Source of the DNA: Streptomyces sp. WMMB303
Lineage (GTDB): Bacteria; Actinomycetota; Actinomycetes; Streptomycetales; Streptomycetaceae
Reading direction: 5' to 3'
Assembly (NCBI RefSeq): GCF_029351045.1
Contig: NZ_JARKIN010000001.1
Coordinates: 2,442,001 to 2,506,000, forward strand
Length of the DNA stretch: 64,000 nt
Under the pieces are notes generated by a model. The model was not told the origin of the DNA. It was given only the letters and a program-made list of their open reading frames with translations, and searched no databases. Each line of letters starts with the position of its first letter. The first letter of the stretch is position 1. The translations under genes were made by a program, and so were the position numbers. Positions 52,696 to 61,403 of this stretch are shown here, one piece after another.

Positions 52696-55104
52696 TCAGT
52701 CCCGCAGCAGGTCCGGGACCCCCGCCTCGTCGGGGAGGTCCGCCTCCGCACTGAGCACCAGCAGCCGCTGCGTCGCCCTGGTGAGCGCCACGTACAGCAC
52801 GCGCAGCCCGGCGGGCGACTCGTCCGCGATCTCCGCCGGTGAGACGACGAGCGCGGCGTCGTACTCCAGCCCCTTCGCCTCGAGACTGCCGAGCGCGACG
52901 ACCCGCTCGCCCAGTCCCGCGAGCCACTCGCGCGCCTCCTCCCGCCGCCGCATCGCGACCACGACCCCGACCGTGCCCTCGACCTCCGCCAGCAGCCGGG
53001 CTGCCCTCTCCCGCACCGCCGCGCCCAGACCGTCCCCCGGGCCGTCGGCCGCGCCGTCGCCCACGGCCCTGCCCGCCAGGCCCCCCGCGACATCCCCCGC
53101 CCCACTGCCCACGACGGCGAACTCGGGGGCCACACCGGTGGACCGGACCGCGCGCGGCGGCGCCGTCCCGGGCATGGCCAGCGCCAGCACCCGGTCGGCG
53201 AGGACGGCCAGCTCGGCGGGATTGCGGTAGTTGACGGTCAGTTCGAAGCGGCGCCGGGGCCGCTTGCCGAGCACCTCGTCCCGGGCCGCGGCCGCCTCGT
53301 CCGGATCGGTCCAGGAGGACTGGGCCGGGTCTCCGACGATCGTCCAGGTGGCGTGCCGACCGCGGCGGCCCACCATCCGCCACTGCATGGGAGTGAGATC
53401 CTGCGCCTCGTCCACGATGACGTGCGCGTACTCGGTGCGCTCCGACGGCAGCCGGTCGGCCGCGCGCTCGCGCCGCCGGCCCCCGTCCCGGTCGGCCGCG
53501 GTGGTCAGCTCCTCCAACCCGGTGAGCTGATCCACCGGATCCACCTCGCGCTTCCTGGGGCGGGCGGGTGCGCCCAGCAGCGTGCGCAACTCGTCCAGCA
53601 GCGCGATGTCGTGCACCGACAGCGGCCCCTCACCCTGCGAGGTGAGCCGCGCGGCGAGGGCACGCGCCAGCGTCCGCGTCTCGGCCGGCCGCAGCACGCG
53701 CCGCGCCCAACGGCCCAGCCGCGCCTCGTCCGCCATGGCCGCCAGCACCTCGCGAGGCCCCAGCTCCGGCCACCAGGCATCGAGGAAGTCGGTGAACACA
53801 TCCTCGGAGGCGATGTCCTCGTCGAAGCCCTGCCGAGCCTCCGCGGCCAGCTCGGGGTCCTCGTGCCGCCGCTGCCCCCCGGACTTCTCCCACAGCGCGT
53901 CCAGCAGCAGCTTCCGCGCGCGGGGCCGCATGAGGTTGACCGGCGCGGTGCCGCCGAGGACCTGCCGGCGCACGGCGGCCAGCTCCCCCGCGTCCAGTTC
54001 CAGGCGGCCGCCGAAGGCGACGACCCGCAGCCGCTCCGGCACCGGCGCACGCAGCCCCAGGTCGAGCGCCCCGCGAGCCGCCTTGCGCAGCACCTTCACC
54101 ATGCGAGCCGACCCCTTGACGCGGGCGACCCGCTGTTCGTCGTACGTCGTCGCCTCCGCGCCCGCCGTCTCCTCGGCCAGCGAGCCCAGCGCCCGGATCG
54201 CGACCTGACCCTCCTCGCCGAGCGAAGGCAGCACGCCCTCCGTGTACGAGACCAGCAGCGGGGTCGGGGACACGATCAGGATGCCGCCCGCGTAGCGGCG
54301 CCGGTCCTGATACAGCAGGTAGGCGGCACGGTGCAGGGCCACCGCCGTCTTACCGGTGCCCGGGCCGCCCGCCACCTCGGTGACCGACGCCGCGGGCGCC
54401 CGGATGACCTCGTCCTGCTCGGCCTGGATGGAGGAGACGATGTCCCGCATCGCGTGGCTGCGGGCCTGCCCCAGCGCGGCCATCAGCGCCCCGTCGCCGA
54501 TCACTGCCAGCGGCGCGCCGTCCAGCCGGGCGGTGAGCTCGGGGCGCAGCAGATCGTCCTCGACGCCGAGCACCCGCCGGCCCTTGCTGCGGATGACGCG
54601 TCGGCGCACCACCCTGCCCGGCGCCACGGGGGTGGACCGGTAGAAGGGTCCGGCCGCGGGCGCCCGCCAGTCGATGACCAGCGGCGAGTAGTCGGCGTCC
54701 AGCACCCCGAGCCGCCCGATGTGCAGGGTCTCCGCGATGTCGGCCCGCTGCGCGCCGTCCACCGCGCGCACGACCCCCTCGGCGGGTTCCACGGAGGTGT
54801 AGGCACCGTCCGGGCCCCGTTCCCCGGTCCTGCCCTCCAACAGATCGATCCGCCCGAAGAGGAAGTCCTCGAACTCGCTGTTGAGCCGGTTGAGATGGAT
54901 CCCCGCGCGGAAGACCTGCGCGTCCCGCTCGGCCAGGGCACCCGGCGTGCCCACCTGGGCGCGCCGGGCGGCGTCGTCCATCAGGAACTCGGCCTCATGG
55001 ATCTTCTCTTCCAGCCTCCGGTACACCCGGTCGAGGTGCTGTTGCTCCGCGTCGACCTCGCGGTCACGTACGGTCTCCGGCTCCGCTCTGTGCTGCGCGT
55101 TCAC
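52696..55104 (-). CDS. HelD-like RNA polymerase-associated ATPase (UvrD-fold)
   Basis: 802 residues from GTG 55104. An N-terminal acidic coiled coil (about 10-70: EVDAEQQHLDRVYRRLEEKI) precedes an SF1-type ATPase: Walker A VAGGPGTGKTAVALH (about 245), Walker B VIVDEAQDLTPMQW (about 565), then VNYRNPAELAVLADR and VLYVALTRATQRLLVLS. HelD proteins insert into RNA polymerase and release stalled complexes; some actinomycete versions give rifampicin tolerance. I looked for the rifamycin-associated element upstream and did not see it. No partner genes. Confidence 0.92.
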   Translation of the reverse strand: MNAQHRAEPETVRDREVDAEQQHLDRVYRRLEEKIHEAEFLMDDAARRAQVGTPGALAERDAQVFRAGIHLNRLNSEFEDFLFGRIDLLEGRTGERGPDGAYTSVEPAEGVVRAVDGAQRADIAETLHIGRLGVLDADYSPLVIDWRAPAAGPFYRSTPVAPGRVVRRRVIRSKGRRVLGVEDDLLRPELTARLDGAPLAVIGDGALMAALGQARSHAMRDIVSSIQAEQDEVIRAPAASVTEVAGGPGTGKTAVALHRAAYLLYQDRRRYAGGILIVSPTPLLVSYTEGVLPSLGEEGQVAIRALGSLAEETAGAEATTYDEQRVARVKGSARMVKVLRKAARGALDLGLRAPVPERLRVVAFGGRLELDAGELAAVRRQVLGGTAPVNLMRPRARKLLLDALWEKSGGQRRHEDPELAAEARQGFDEDIASEDVFTDFLDAWWPELGPREVLAAMADEARLGRWARRVLRPAETRTLARALAARLTSQGEGPLSVHDIALLDELRTLLGAPARPRKREVDPVDQLTGLEELTTAADRDGGRRRERAADRLPSERTEYAHVIVDEAQDLTPMQWRMVGRRGRHATWTIVGDPAQSSWTDPDEAAAARDEVLGKRPRRRFELTVNYRNPAELAVLADRVLALAMPGTAPPRAVRSTGVAPEFAVVGSGAGDVAGGLAGRAVGDGAADGPGDGLGAAVRERAARLLAEVEGTVGVVVAMRRREEAREWLAGLGERVVALGSLEAKGLEYDAALVVSPAEIADESPAGLRVLYVALTRATQRLLVLSAEADLPDEAGVPDLLRD

Positions 55105-55610
55105 CGCGGCGGCCCCCTTCTGCTCTCCTTAGGGCAGCCGTCAACCGTACGCGACTCCGCACCGCACGGCGCGACGACCGGTCGCAGCGCCCGGGTCGTC
55201 CATGCAGCAGAAGGGGCACGGGTGCCGCTCGTAACTGCGGTACTGCTCAAGCTGAACAGACCTCACGGCACTTCGCCCATTTCCAAAATTCCCATAGCAG
55301 CTCATCTCGCCCGGCAAATTCTTGCTTCACCAGGCGAGCAACACCACAACAAGGAGGAGAACCACGGCCACGGAAGCAGAGGATAGCCGAGTGCAAATCG
55401 TCGGAAAGTGGCCATTCGGCACGTTCGACATAGAAGCGGAACGAGCGTCAAGTGCACCCTGACGCCCGATTTTACGGCCGTCACCCGCCCCTGTTCTGTA
55501 TGCAGCCCGTACTCTCCCTAGGCTTCTCCCCAACTTCTAAGATAAAAACCTCAGAGAAGATTCCTTTTGCGTCGCTTTCCCGTGATACATCACCGGCATC
55601 GAAAGTATAT
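55105..55610. other. 506-bp region, G+C falling toward the second island
   Basis: No supported gene. The base composition drops from host-like to about half G+C after 55240, marking the edge of the low-G+C island. An AAGGAGGAGAACC on the plus strand (55350 region) has no start codon behind it. A 34-codon minus-strand ORF (55327-55431) encoding a hydrophobic tail has no ribosome site. Confidence 0.5.
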
Positions 55611-56654
55611 TTAACCTCTTTCGATGCTGCACCCACTCCAGTGACGGCTCTTCATTTTGGATTTTGCAAGAGAAGTGAGAATCTCATCGAATACCTTCGA
55701 GAATTCCTTCCCGCTCCTCTTGTACTCATCGATATGGAGGTCAAGGTACGAACCGTGCGACCACAGCCCGAGGTACATATCGCCCTGGTCGCATCTAACA
55801 AGCTTCGCGTTTCTCCAGGTCGCGGACCCCTTCTGTTTCCCTGCAGCAGAAACGACATCTTGATGCGAACTCACGGAGAGACTCAGACTGGGGCCCGCTT
55901 CCCCCTCCAGATAGAGGTCACACGTCCATGCCGTACTGGCTACGGGCTTCGTCACCCGCTCGAGGCCGGGCCTCGACCGCCCAGGGAAAGCACCCGATGG
56001 AAGAACGAAATCTGAAGTTTCACAAGCATTCTTCACATCAGTCCTGCCGCGCTCCGTTTCCGTCAAAGCAATCGATTTCGATTCTTTCTTGCCGAGTACT
56101 CCCCCTGCTTCGCACCCCTCGCTCTCCAAAGCCCTCTGAGCGGCCCGATAAGTGAGTCGCATCAAAGCATCAGGGCGAGCTTTCCCATCTATCACGGTAG
56201 CGGTGAAAAAAGGAACGAAGTCAGTCTCTGTAAGGATCCTCTTCCAGCAGCTACTCGGCACCAACAACCAAGCTTGGTGAGGCGTAGCGCCACCGGCCAA
56301 ACCCTCCCGTGTATAGGAAGCCCTCTCCCCATTCTGCCAGACATGCGATTGAAAGGGACTGATTCCTGACATGAATTCAGTCGAAATCTCGACGCTTGGC
56401 TGAGGGGAGTCGATGAACTTACTCGTCCGTTTCACGCTGCATTCAAACGAACTGAAGGGCTTCTCTCTACTACTCTGCTGCCGCAGTCTGCCACTGCCGT
56501 TCAAGACATCGTTGACTTGGGAGGAAGACAGCGTGTCACCGCAGTATCGGTCCCGTCCGAAGATATCCGTGTTCCACCAAGTAAGCAGACCGGCCACAAC
56601 TGCCATGCTCACGCCTACGGAAAGCAGTGAGTACCATATTACTCTTCGCCGCAC
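55611..56654 (-). CDS. Membrane-anchored protein of unknown function, last gene of the WXG-like operon
   Basis: 347 residues. One N-terminal membrane segment (VIWYSLLSVGVSMAVVAGLL) with a basic start suggests the rest faces outward. Several cysteines (YCGDTL, FECSVKRTS, PSSCWKRIL, EGCEAGG, WTCDLYL, LVRCDQGD) could form disulfides. I do not recognise a domain. GTG 56654 has GGAAG six bases upstream. I counted 57 of 120 G or C in 55621-55740 (48%), far below the host, so it was probably acquired. By position it could be a protective partner of the upstream protein. Confidence 0.75.
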   Translation of the reverse strand: MRRRVIWYSLLSVGVSMAVVAGLLTWWNTDIFGRDRYCGDTLSSSQVNDVLNGSGRLRQQSSREKPFSSFECSVKRTSKFIDSPQPSVEISTEFMSGISPFQSHVWQNGERASYTREGLAGGATPHQAWLLVPSSCWKRILTETDFVPFFTATVIDGKARPDALMRLTYRAAQRALESEGCEAGGVLGKKESKSIALTETERGRTDVKNACETSDFVLPSGAFPGRSRPGLERVTKPVASTAWTCDLYLEGEAGPSLSLSVSSHQDVVSAAGKQKGSATWRNAKLVRCDQGDMYLGLWSHGSYLDLHIDEYKRSGKEFSKVFDEILTSLAKSKMKSRHWSGCSIERG

Positions 56655-56684
56655 CAATGACTTCCGCCGTTCAAGAGATTCCCC

Positions 56685-58928
56685 TTAAGAGTCCACTCGG
56701 AGAGCGCCGAAGGTGGCCCTCCTCCCCTTCACGTAGCTTTGCCCCGCCTCTCTCTGTGCGGTGTCCACCCACTCTTCACTGCGCTCTCCAGCCTTGCCGC
56801 TCCTCTCCAAGAAATGATCCAGTGCATCCTCCGTATTCTGATTTTCGCTCGAAATAGCATCTCTCGTGAAGTAAGAGTTTTCACTCTCTGCAGCTTTAAG
56901 CCACTCATGCCAGTAGGAGTCCACTGACCGTTGAGCCACATCGCCGACTATCGGAAAAGCATTCGCCAAGCTGCCCACGAGATGATAACCATAAACGCGC
57001 TGATCACCGTTCTTCTCAGAAGTTGCATCATACTCGCTCAGGTCGAGGTCAGCTCCGATAGCAGTAATGGCACCAAAGGTCTCTCCTACTTTTGCCGCAC
57101 GGTTTCCTACATCACTTGTGGTATCCGCGAGTTGTTCGGCCATGTAGCGCCCGCTGGCTCCATGCAGCAACAGGTAATTGTCACTGTCCTCTGACACTCC
57201 ACGCATCACGCGGAGAAGACTTGCGCGGCCATTCTGAATCTGAGATTCGTTTCCCAGCAAGAGAGGGTCAGGATCCCCTGAGCGCCCTCCAGGACTATCC
57301 GCAGAAATTGTGTCGACGATGTCAGGAATATACGACGACAAAGCTCGGGCGAGTGGGGTTCGCATTTTACTGAAACTTTCCTGCTTCAGGAGCTTATCGG
57401 CCTCTCCGATACGGTTGTCTTCAGGGTCCCCGTCGCCGTCCGGATGCCCGTAGTCAAGCCAGTTGACGGTGTCATGCATGATCCGAGCCTCGGTAGGTGT
57501 GTGCCTCCCGAAGATCTCGCCCGGTGAACCTGGTTCGCGGCCTGTGGTCCCAGCCTCGATGACGAGGCCCAGTCCCTCTCGTGCGTCTTTGCTCTCCTTG
57601 TCCGGGTCATGTCCTCCGATTGCGCCGTCACCCATGTCGACGTGCTTCCAGTCCCGGTCGTGCAGCAGGTACTGCAGATTGTCGTTCTCGGCCGGATCGA
57701 GATACTCCGCAGAAACGTCGGGCTGATCGGACATGATCTTTAGGAGGCCGTCGTAGGGGTCGTCTGCGAAGTGTGCGTACTTCTTCCCGTGGAAATCACC
57801 GCGCAGATCCCAGACATCCGAGTGACCACCTTGGCTCTTTTCTTCGGCGTCACGCACTGCGTCGGCGGTATCGGTCAGAAACTGTTTATCGTATTCGTCT
57901 CCGTCAGCCCTCTGCATGAGTGACACCAGGCTCTGATAGCCGCGAATCTTCTGCCCGGGCCCCCCGCCGTCGACGTTTTCGGCAACCTTGAGGTCGAACT
58001 TGCTCAGCCCCGCCTTGCGCATCTCTTCCTGGAACTTCTTGTAGAACGTTGTCTCCGGGTTCTTCGTGGCAGATGCGAGGTTCTTGGCAAGACCTTGGTC
58101 CAGCGAGACGTAGGTCTTCCGGTGCTCCTTGTCATCGCTGTAGGCCAGGTCGTCGAGACGGTTGTGTGCCTTGATGAGTCCTTCGGGTCCGCCCAGGGAG
58201 TTGATCAAGGTGCGGCTGAACTCGGGGTCGTCGCCGAGTCCGCGGGTCAGCATGGCGGCCTCGCGCAGCTCCTCGGGAGACGGCGTCTGGCCCTCGTTCA
58301 GACTTTTGTATGTCTTGGCCGCGCGGTTGGCGCCGGCCTTCACGGCGTCGTCGCCCACGCTTCCGTTGAAGCCGTCGGGCAGGCCCTCGTCCGGTTCCTT
58401 GGGGTCCGCCATGAATGCGGCCTTCATGGCTCCGTCAGCAGCCTGGGCTTCTTTGACGGCCTTCTTGATCGAGTCCGTCCATTCTGCTTCGACTTTCGCC
58501 TTGGCTTCCGAGTTCTCCCGGTACCTGTCGGCGACCTTCTTTCCCTTCTTGGCCTCGACCTTGTCGAGGTTCATCGTGCAGTGGCCGTGTGAATTCACGT
58601 CCATGCCCGCGGCTTGGGCGTCGTCCCTGGCCTTCTCCACGGCCTTCTTGTGGGACTCGAAGGTCGCGTGGGCGAGTCGGAAGAGGGCGCCCACGCCTCG
58701 GGCTTCTTCCTCGGCCTGGTCGTACTCCTCAGCCGTCTTCCCGCCCCACTTGCCGAACATCTTCGCGCCCTCGCCCTGCCAGCTGTCCGCGTCCACGGCG
58801 GCACGGACGTGGTCCCTGTAGTGGCCGCCCAGGGTTCCGAACCTCTTGCCCATCCCTTCCCAGGACTTGGCGGCGGTCTCCAGGTCGCTGAAGTCCGCGT
58901 TCACGATGTCGTCGTACGAGATCGCCAT
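56685..58928 (-). CDS. Large WXG-like protein (DUF6571-like)
   Basis: 747 residues, no signal peptide. The N-terminal ~110 residues (YDDIVNADFSDLETAAKSWE, WQGEGAKMFGKWGG) are a WXG100-type helical hairpin region typical of type VII-like substrates. The long body resembles the Streptomyces proteins labelled DUF6571, with FSRTLINSLGGPEGLIKAHN and MSDQPDVSAEYLDPAENDNL; this identification is from memory. There is no known nuclease or ADP-ribosyl motif at the C-terminus. G+C falls from 40/60 (58681-58740) to 32/60 (56941-57000) along the gene. The role is unknown. Confidence 0.8.
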   Translation of the reverse strand: MAISYDDIVNADFSDLETAAKSWEGMGKRFGTLGGHYRDHVRAAVDADSWQGEGAKMFGKWGGKTAEEYDQAEEEARGVGALFRLAHATFESHKKAVEKARDDAQAAGMDVNSHGHCTMNLDKVEAKKGKKVADRYRENSEAKAKVEAEWTDSIKKAVKEAQAADGAMKAAFMADPKEPDEGLPDGFNGSVGDDAVKAGANRAAKTYKSLNEGQTPSPEELREAAMLTRGLGDDPEFSRTLINSLGGPEGLIKAHNRLDDLAYSDDKEHRKTYVSLDQGLAKNLASATKNPETTFYKKFQEEMRKAGLSKFDLKVAENVDGGGPGQKIRGYQSLVSLMQRADGDEYDKQFLTDTADAVRDAEEKSQGGHSDVWDLRGDFHGKKYAHFADDPYDGLLKIMSDQPDVSAEYLDPAENDNLQYLLHDRDWKHVDMGDGAIGGHDPDKESKDAREGLGLVIEAGTTGREPGSPGEIFGRHTPTEARIMHDTVNWLDYGHPDGDGDPEDNRIGEADKLLKQESFSKMRTPLARALSSYIPDIVDTISADSPGGRSGDPDPLLLGNESQIQNGRASLLRVMRGVSEDSDNYLLLHGASGRYMAEQLADTTSDVGNRAAKVGETFGAITAIGADLDLSEYDATSEKNGDQRVYGYHLVGSLANAFPIVGDVAQRSVDSYWHEWLKAAESENSYFTRDAISSENQNTEDALDHFLERSGKAGERSEEWVDTAQREAGQSYVKGRRATFGALRVDS

Positions 58929-58942
58929 GTCGCTTCCGCCCC

Positions 58943-59395
58943 TCAGAGGTTGTCGAGACTGCTTCCGGGCCGCTTGTCGAGCCCTGGCTGGAGCCGGGGC
59001 GTCGCGGAACCGAAGGCGTCACGGGTGGCGATGTCCATGCCGCTGAGGATCGTGTTGACGTCCATCAGTGCCTCGCGCTCGTGGGAGAGGCTCCGGGTGA
59101 GGTGCTTGTGGTGCGTGCGCCAGGTCGTGAGCCGGTGGCGGATTCCGGTCCACACCTCCCAGCCGTGGAGCTTCCCGCGCCCGGTCGGGCTCTCCGGATT
59201 GCCGGTGAGAGTCTCGGTGTCCCCGTCGGCTTTCGAGCCCGCCTTGTGCGTCTCCGGGCCCAGAGTCTCCGCGAGATAGCGCGCCGCGGCCTTCTTCTTC
59301 GACTCGGAATGGACCAGATCGGTATTCTGCGGCAGGTGACCGCCCGGCTTCATTCCCGGGCTGGGATTCTGGTCCGATGCTGCGTTGCCCCCCAT
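58943..59395 (-). CDS. Small helical partner protein of the DUF6571-like operon
   Basis: 150 residues, cytoplasmic and polar. The C-terminal half is helical with THHKHLTRSLSHEREALMDV, then NTILSGMDIATRDAFG. I chose ATG 59395, preceded by AAGGAGGGGGAG; the open frame upstream has no good start. It begins the operon; the WXG-like gene starts 14 bases after its stop. By analogy with other type VII-like pairs it may be a secretion partner. No family recognised. Confidence 0.75.
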   Translation of the reverse strand: MGGNAASDQNPSPGMKPGGHLPQNTDLVHSESKKKAAARYLAETLGPETHKAGSKADGDTETLTGNPESPTGRGKLHGWEVWTGIRHRLTTWRTHHKHLTRSLSHEREALMDVNTILSGMDIATRDAFGSATPRLQPGLDKRPGSSLDNL

Positions 59396-59530
59396 GGCCC
59401 CGCTCCCCCTCCTTGTGCATGCGGACGGCCTGCGGCCTGTCCGGGCACGGCGGGGCACCCTCCTGGCTCAGGGTCTGTTGTGCGGAGGGGCCGGATCGTC
59501 GTGCGGCCGTCCGGTAAACGTTCCCCAAAG

Positions 59531-59547
59531 GTAACAGTCAGTGTTAC
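59531..59547. promoter_or_regulatory. Palindromic operator before the WXG-like operon
   Basis: GTAACA-GTCAG-TGTTAC is a perfect 6-5-6 inverted repeat 136 bp upstream of the operon's first start codon. The 294-bp gap holds no gene. Confidence 0.45.
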
Positions 59548-59689
59548 AGAACGCTATCGGCGCATGCGGAGAGTGAAGGATGTCCGGATAGCCGCCTCTT
59601 GCCCTGCTCTCGCGGTGACCGGCCCTTGCTTCCGGGCGGTGCCGCCCCACCGCTCGCGTTCCGGGCCGGAAGGACAGCCCGCGCAGCGG

Positions 59690-60226
59690 TCAGCGGTGGA
59701 CGTGGGACGCGATGGTGCGGGCGCACTCCGCGGAGGGGGTGTGGGTGGTGTCGACCTCAAGGTCGTAGCGCACGCCCTGGTGCACCAGCTCTGCCTGTGA
59801 GGCGGCCATCCCGCTGACGCGGTCGCCGCGGGACTGTTCCCGTGCCGCGGCGACCGCGCTCTCGCATCGGACGCCGACCCACAGCACTTCCAGTCCGCGG
59901 AGGGCCTGCTGCCACCGCTGCTGCGAGGCGGCGCCGCCGAGGAAGACCTCGTCGATGACGACGCGGGCTCCCGCGCCGGCCATCGCCGCGACGCCCGCCA
60001 TCCATGCGGCCTCCAGCTCCCGGAACCGCGGCCCGACGCTCACTCCGCCGTCCTCCGCGAGTTCGATGCCGGTGTCCCCGGTGCGCAGCGATGCGGGCAT
60101 GGCCTCGATCAGGTCGTCGACCCCGAGGGCGAGCCAGGGCTCCGGCAGGGTGGTCTGCAGGCATCTGGTGAGTTCCGTCTTGCCGGAGCTGGAGCCGCCG
60201 TTGAGCACGATCACGTGGGTTGTCAC
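59690..60226 (-). CDS. cpt: Chloramphenicol 3-O-phosphotransferase-like protein
   Basis: 178 residues, the same length as the S. venezuelae enzyme. Walker A reads GGSSSGKT (residues 10-17), Asp37 in [11 protein letters not shown] matches the catalytic aspartate, and [19 protein letters not shown] and [15 protein letters not shown] are family signatures. It would phosphorylate the 3-hydroxyl of chloramphenicol or a related primary alcohol. No chloramphenicol biosynthesis genes are visible here, so the natural substrate may differ. GTG 60226 has TACCGT six nt upstream and no ribosome site, so it is probably leaderless. Confidence 0.93.
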   Translation of the reverse strand: MTTHVIVLNGGSSSGKTELTRCLQTTLPEPWLALGVDDLIEAMPASLRTGDTGIELAEDGGVSVGPRFRELEAAWMAGVAAMAGAGARVVIDEVFLGGAASQQRWQQALRGLEVLWVGVRCESAVAAAREQSRGDRVSGMAASQAELVHQGVRYDLEVDTTHTPSAECARTIASHVHR

Positions 60227-60232
60227 GACGCC

Positions 60233-60238
60233 ACGGTA
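60233..60238 (-). promoter_or_regulatory. -10 box of a leaderless transcript (cpt-like gene)
   Basis: TACCGT on the minus strand, 6 nt before GTG 60226. No Shine-Dalgarno sequence. Confidence 0.5.
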
Positions 60239-60312
60239 GAGGGTGCCCTCCCGACGGGCGCAACGGCTTTTGACGGCGTACCGAGAGCGGCGAGCCGGGA
60301 AGGCGCGGAACC

Positions 60313-60360
60313 GCGCAGGCTCCCGGTCGCCGGATGGGTCCGGCGACCGGGAGCCTGCGC
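60313..60360 (-). terminator. 22-bp hairpin terminator
   Basis: A perfect 22-bp stem (60313-60334 with 60339-60360) with a TGGG loop, between the Xre-type antitoxin gene and the cpt-like gene. It is the longest perfect hairpin I found in the window. Confidence 0.75.
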
Positions 60361-60425
60361 TGCGGGTGCCGCTGGTTCTGCTGCCTCGGGTGTGCTCGGT
60401 CCGCCGGATGCGGCGGAGGGGTCCG

Positions 60426-60452
60426 GCTCCCGGCCCGATCCGAGCCGGGAGC
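60426..60452 (-). terminator. First hairpin after the antitoxin gene
   Basis: A 9-bp perfect stem (60426-60434 with 60444-60452) only 6 bases past the stop codon, ahead of the longer hairpin at 60313-60360. Confidence 0.5.
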
Positions 60453-60458
60453 GGTCGT

Positions 60459-60842
60459 TCAGAGGTCGCCTTGCAGATAGGAGCGGGCAGCCGCCATGAC
60501 GTCCTTGAAGCGGTCGTCGGCGATGGCCTGCACCGGTGCGTCGTCTTCCAGCTGCGGGTTCATCCCGATCATCCAGGCTCGGGCGACGTGCGAGTTCTCG
60601 CCGTTCTCGATGAGTTTGAACACCTGGTAGGCGGTGCGCAGTCGTAGTTCGGAATCGATGCGGGGCGCGTTGTCGGCCTTGCACCACTTGCCGACCTGCT
60701 TGGGGTCCTCGATGCCGGCGACGAGCGCCGTCACCCGTTGGCCGAAGTTGTCCTGCAGGAAACGCGCGACGTAAGCGGTGGTCTGCTCCGCGGTGTCGCG
60801 GTGTGCTCGGACTTCTGCGGCCAGCTCTCGCTGTGTCTGCAT
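60459..60842 (-). CDS. Xre/MbcA/ParS-type antitoxin
   Basis: 127 residues. The helical pattern [40 protein letters not shown] and [20 protein letters not shown] matches Xre/MbcA/ParS antitoxins, in which the C-terminal part plugs the active site of a RES toxin. ATG 60842 follows GAGGAGACC. The RES gene is on the same strand but upstream and 561 bp away, the reverse of the usual antitoxin-first layout. Binding to that RES protein is an inference. Confidence 0.8.
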   Translation of the reverse strand: MQTQRELAAEVRAHRDTAEQTTAYVARFLQDNFGQRVTALVAGIEDPKQVGKWCKADNAPRIDSELRLRTAYQVFKLIENGENSHVARAWMIGMNPQLEDDAPVQAIADDRFKDVMAAARSYLQGDL

Positions 60843-60849
60843 GGTCTCC

Positions 60850-61119
60850 TCATTCCCCCCGGCAGGACAGCCCGGGTGGGGCTGTGCGGACTGGACGCGG
60901 AAGGCTGTGAACGGGCTGTTGGAGGCGCAGGGTTCGCCGTGACGGCGGCTGTGCCGCGGGGCGCACCCGCACCCGGGACGTGCCTGTCCCCGCACCGGTG
61001 GTCGTCCGGTTCGCGAGCGGGCGGCAGGACGACGCACCAACGGCGCTCGTCGCGCCTGCCGTGCTCGGATCCCGAGGGCGCGGGGGCCTGGACAAGTGCA
61101 TAGTCGGCGTGCTCAACAT
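60850..61119 (-). CDS. Possible small ORF between RES and antitoxin genes
   Basis: 89 codons from ATG 61119 with GGAGCAGGGAGAAGG upstream, ending 7 bases before the antitoxin start. The product is Pro/Arg/Thr-rich (STPTMHLSRPPRPRDP) and matches nothing I know. By my rough count about 80% of third positions are G or C, lower than in firm genes here, so it may be a leader rather than a protein gene. An A+T-richer stretch at 61150-61215 could hold the promoter for it and the antitoxin. Confidence 0.35.
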   Translation of the reverse strand: MLSTPTMHLSRPPRPRDPSTAGATSAVGASSCRPLANRTTTGAGTGTSRVRVRPAAQPPSRRTLRLQQPVHSLPRPVRTAPPGLSCRGE

Positions 61120-61403
61120 GCCTTCTCCCTGCTCCTGATGGAAGGAGTCTACCCCCGGCCACACCCCATACTCCAGATTTTTCCCACTCTAAAAGACCCT
61201 TAAATCCCCCTCGAATCCCCCCTCTGATCCTCCCCCAGGTCTTCCACCTGGCAAAATACGCCGGGCCGAGGGAGTTCCCGGCGACGGGATCGAGACAGCG
61301 ATCGGCAGATTGACTCAATCCGGGTGACGGCTCGTACGGCCGATCGCCCCGGCGCCGCCCTCGGAGCCCCGGCAGCCGGGCCCGCCGTCACCGGCCCGCG
61401 GTC

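Noticed and set aside
55105..55300. Rifamycin-associated element upstream of the HelD-like gene
   Set aside because: I found no matching inverted repeat; rifampicin induction is therefore not claimed.
55327..55431. 34-residue hydrophobic peptide ORF (minus strand)
   Set aside because: It ends in a plausible membrane helix (VAVVLLLVVVLLAW) but has no ribosome site or promoter, and codon use is not host-like.
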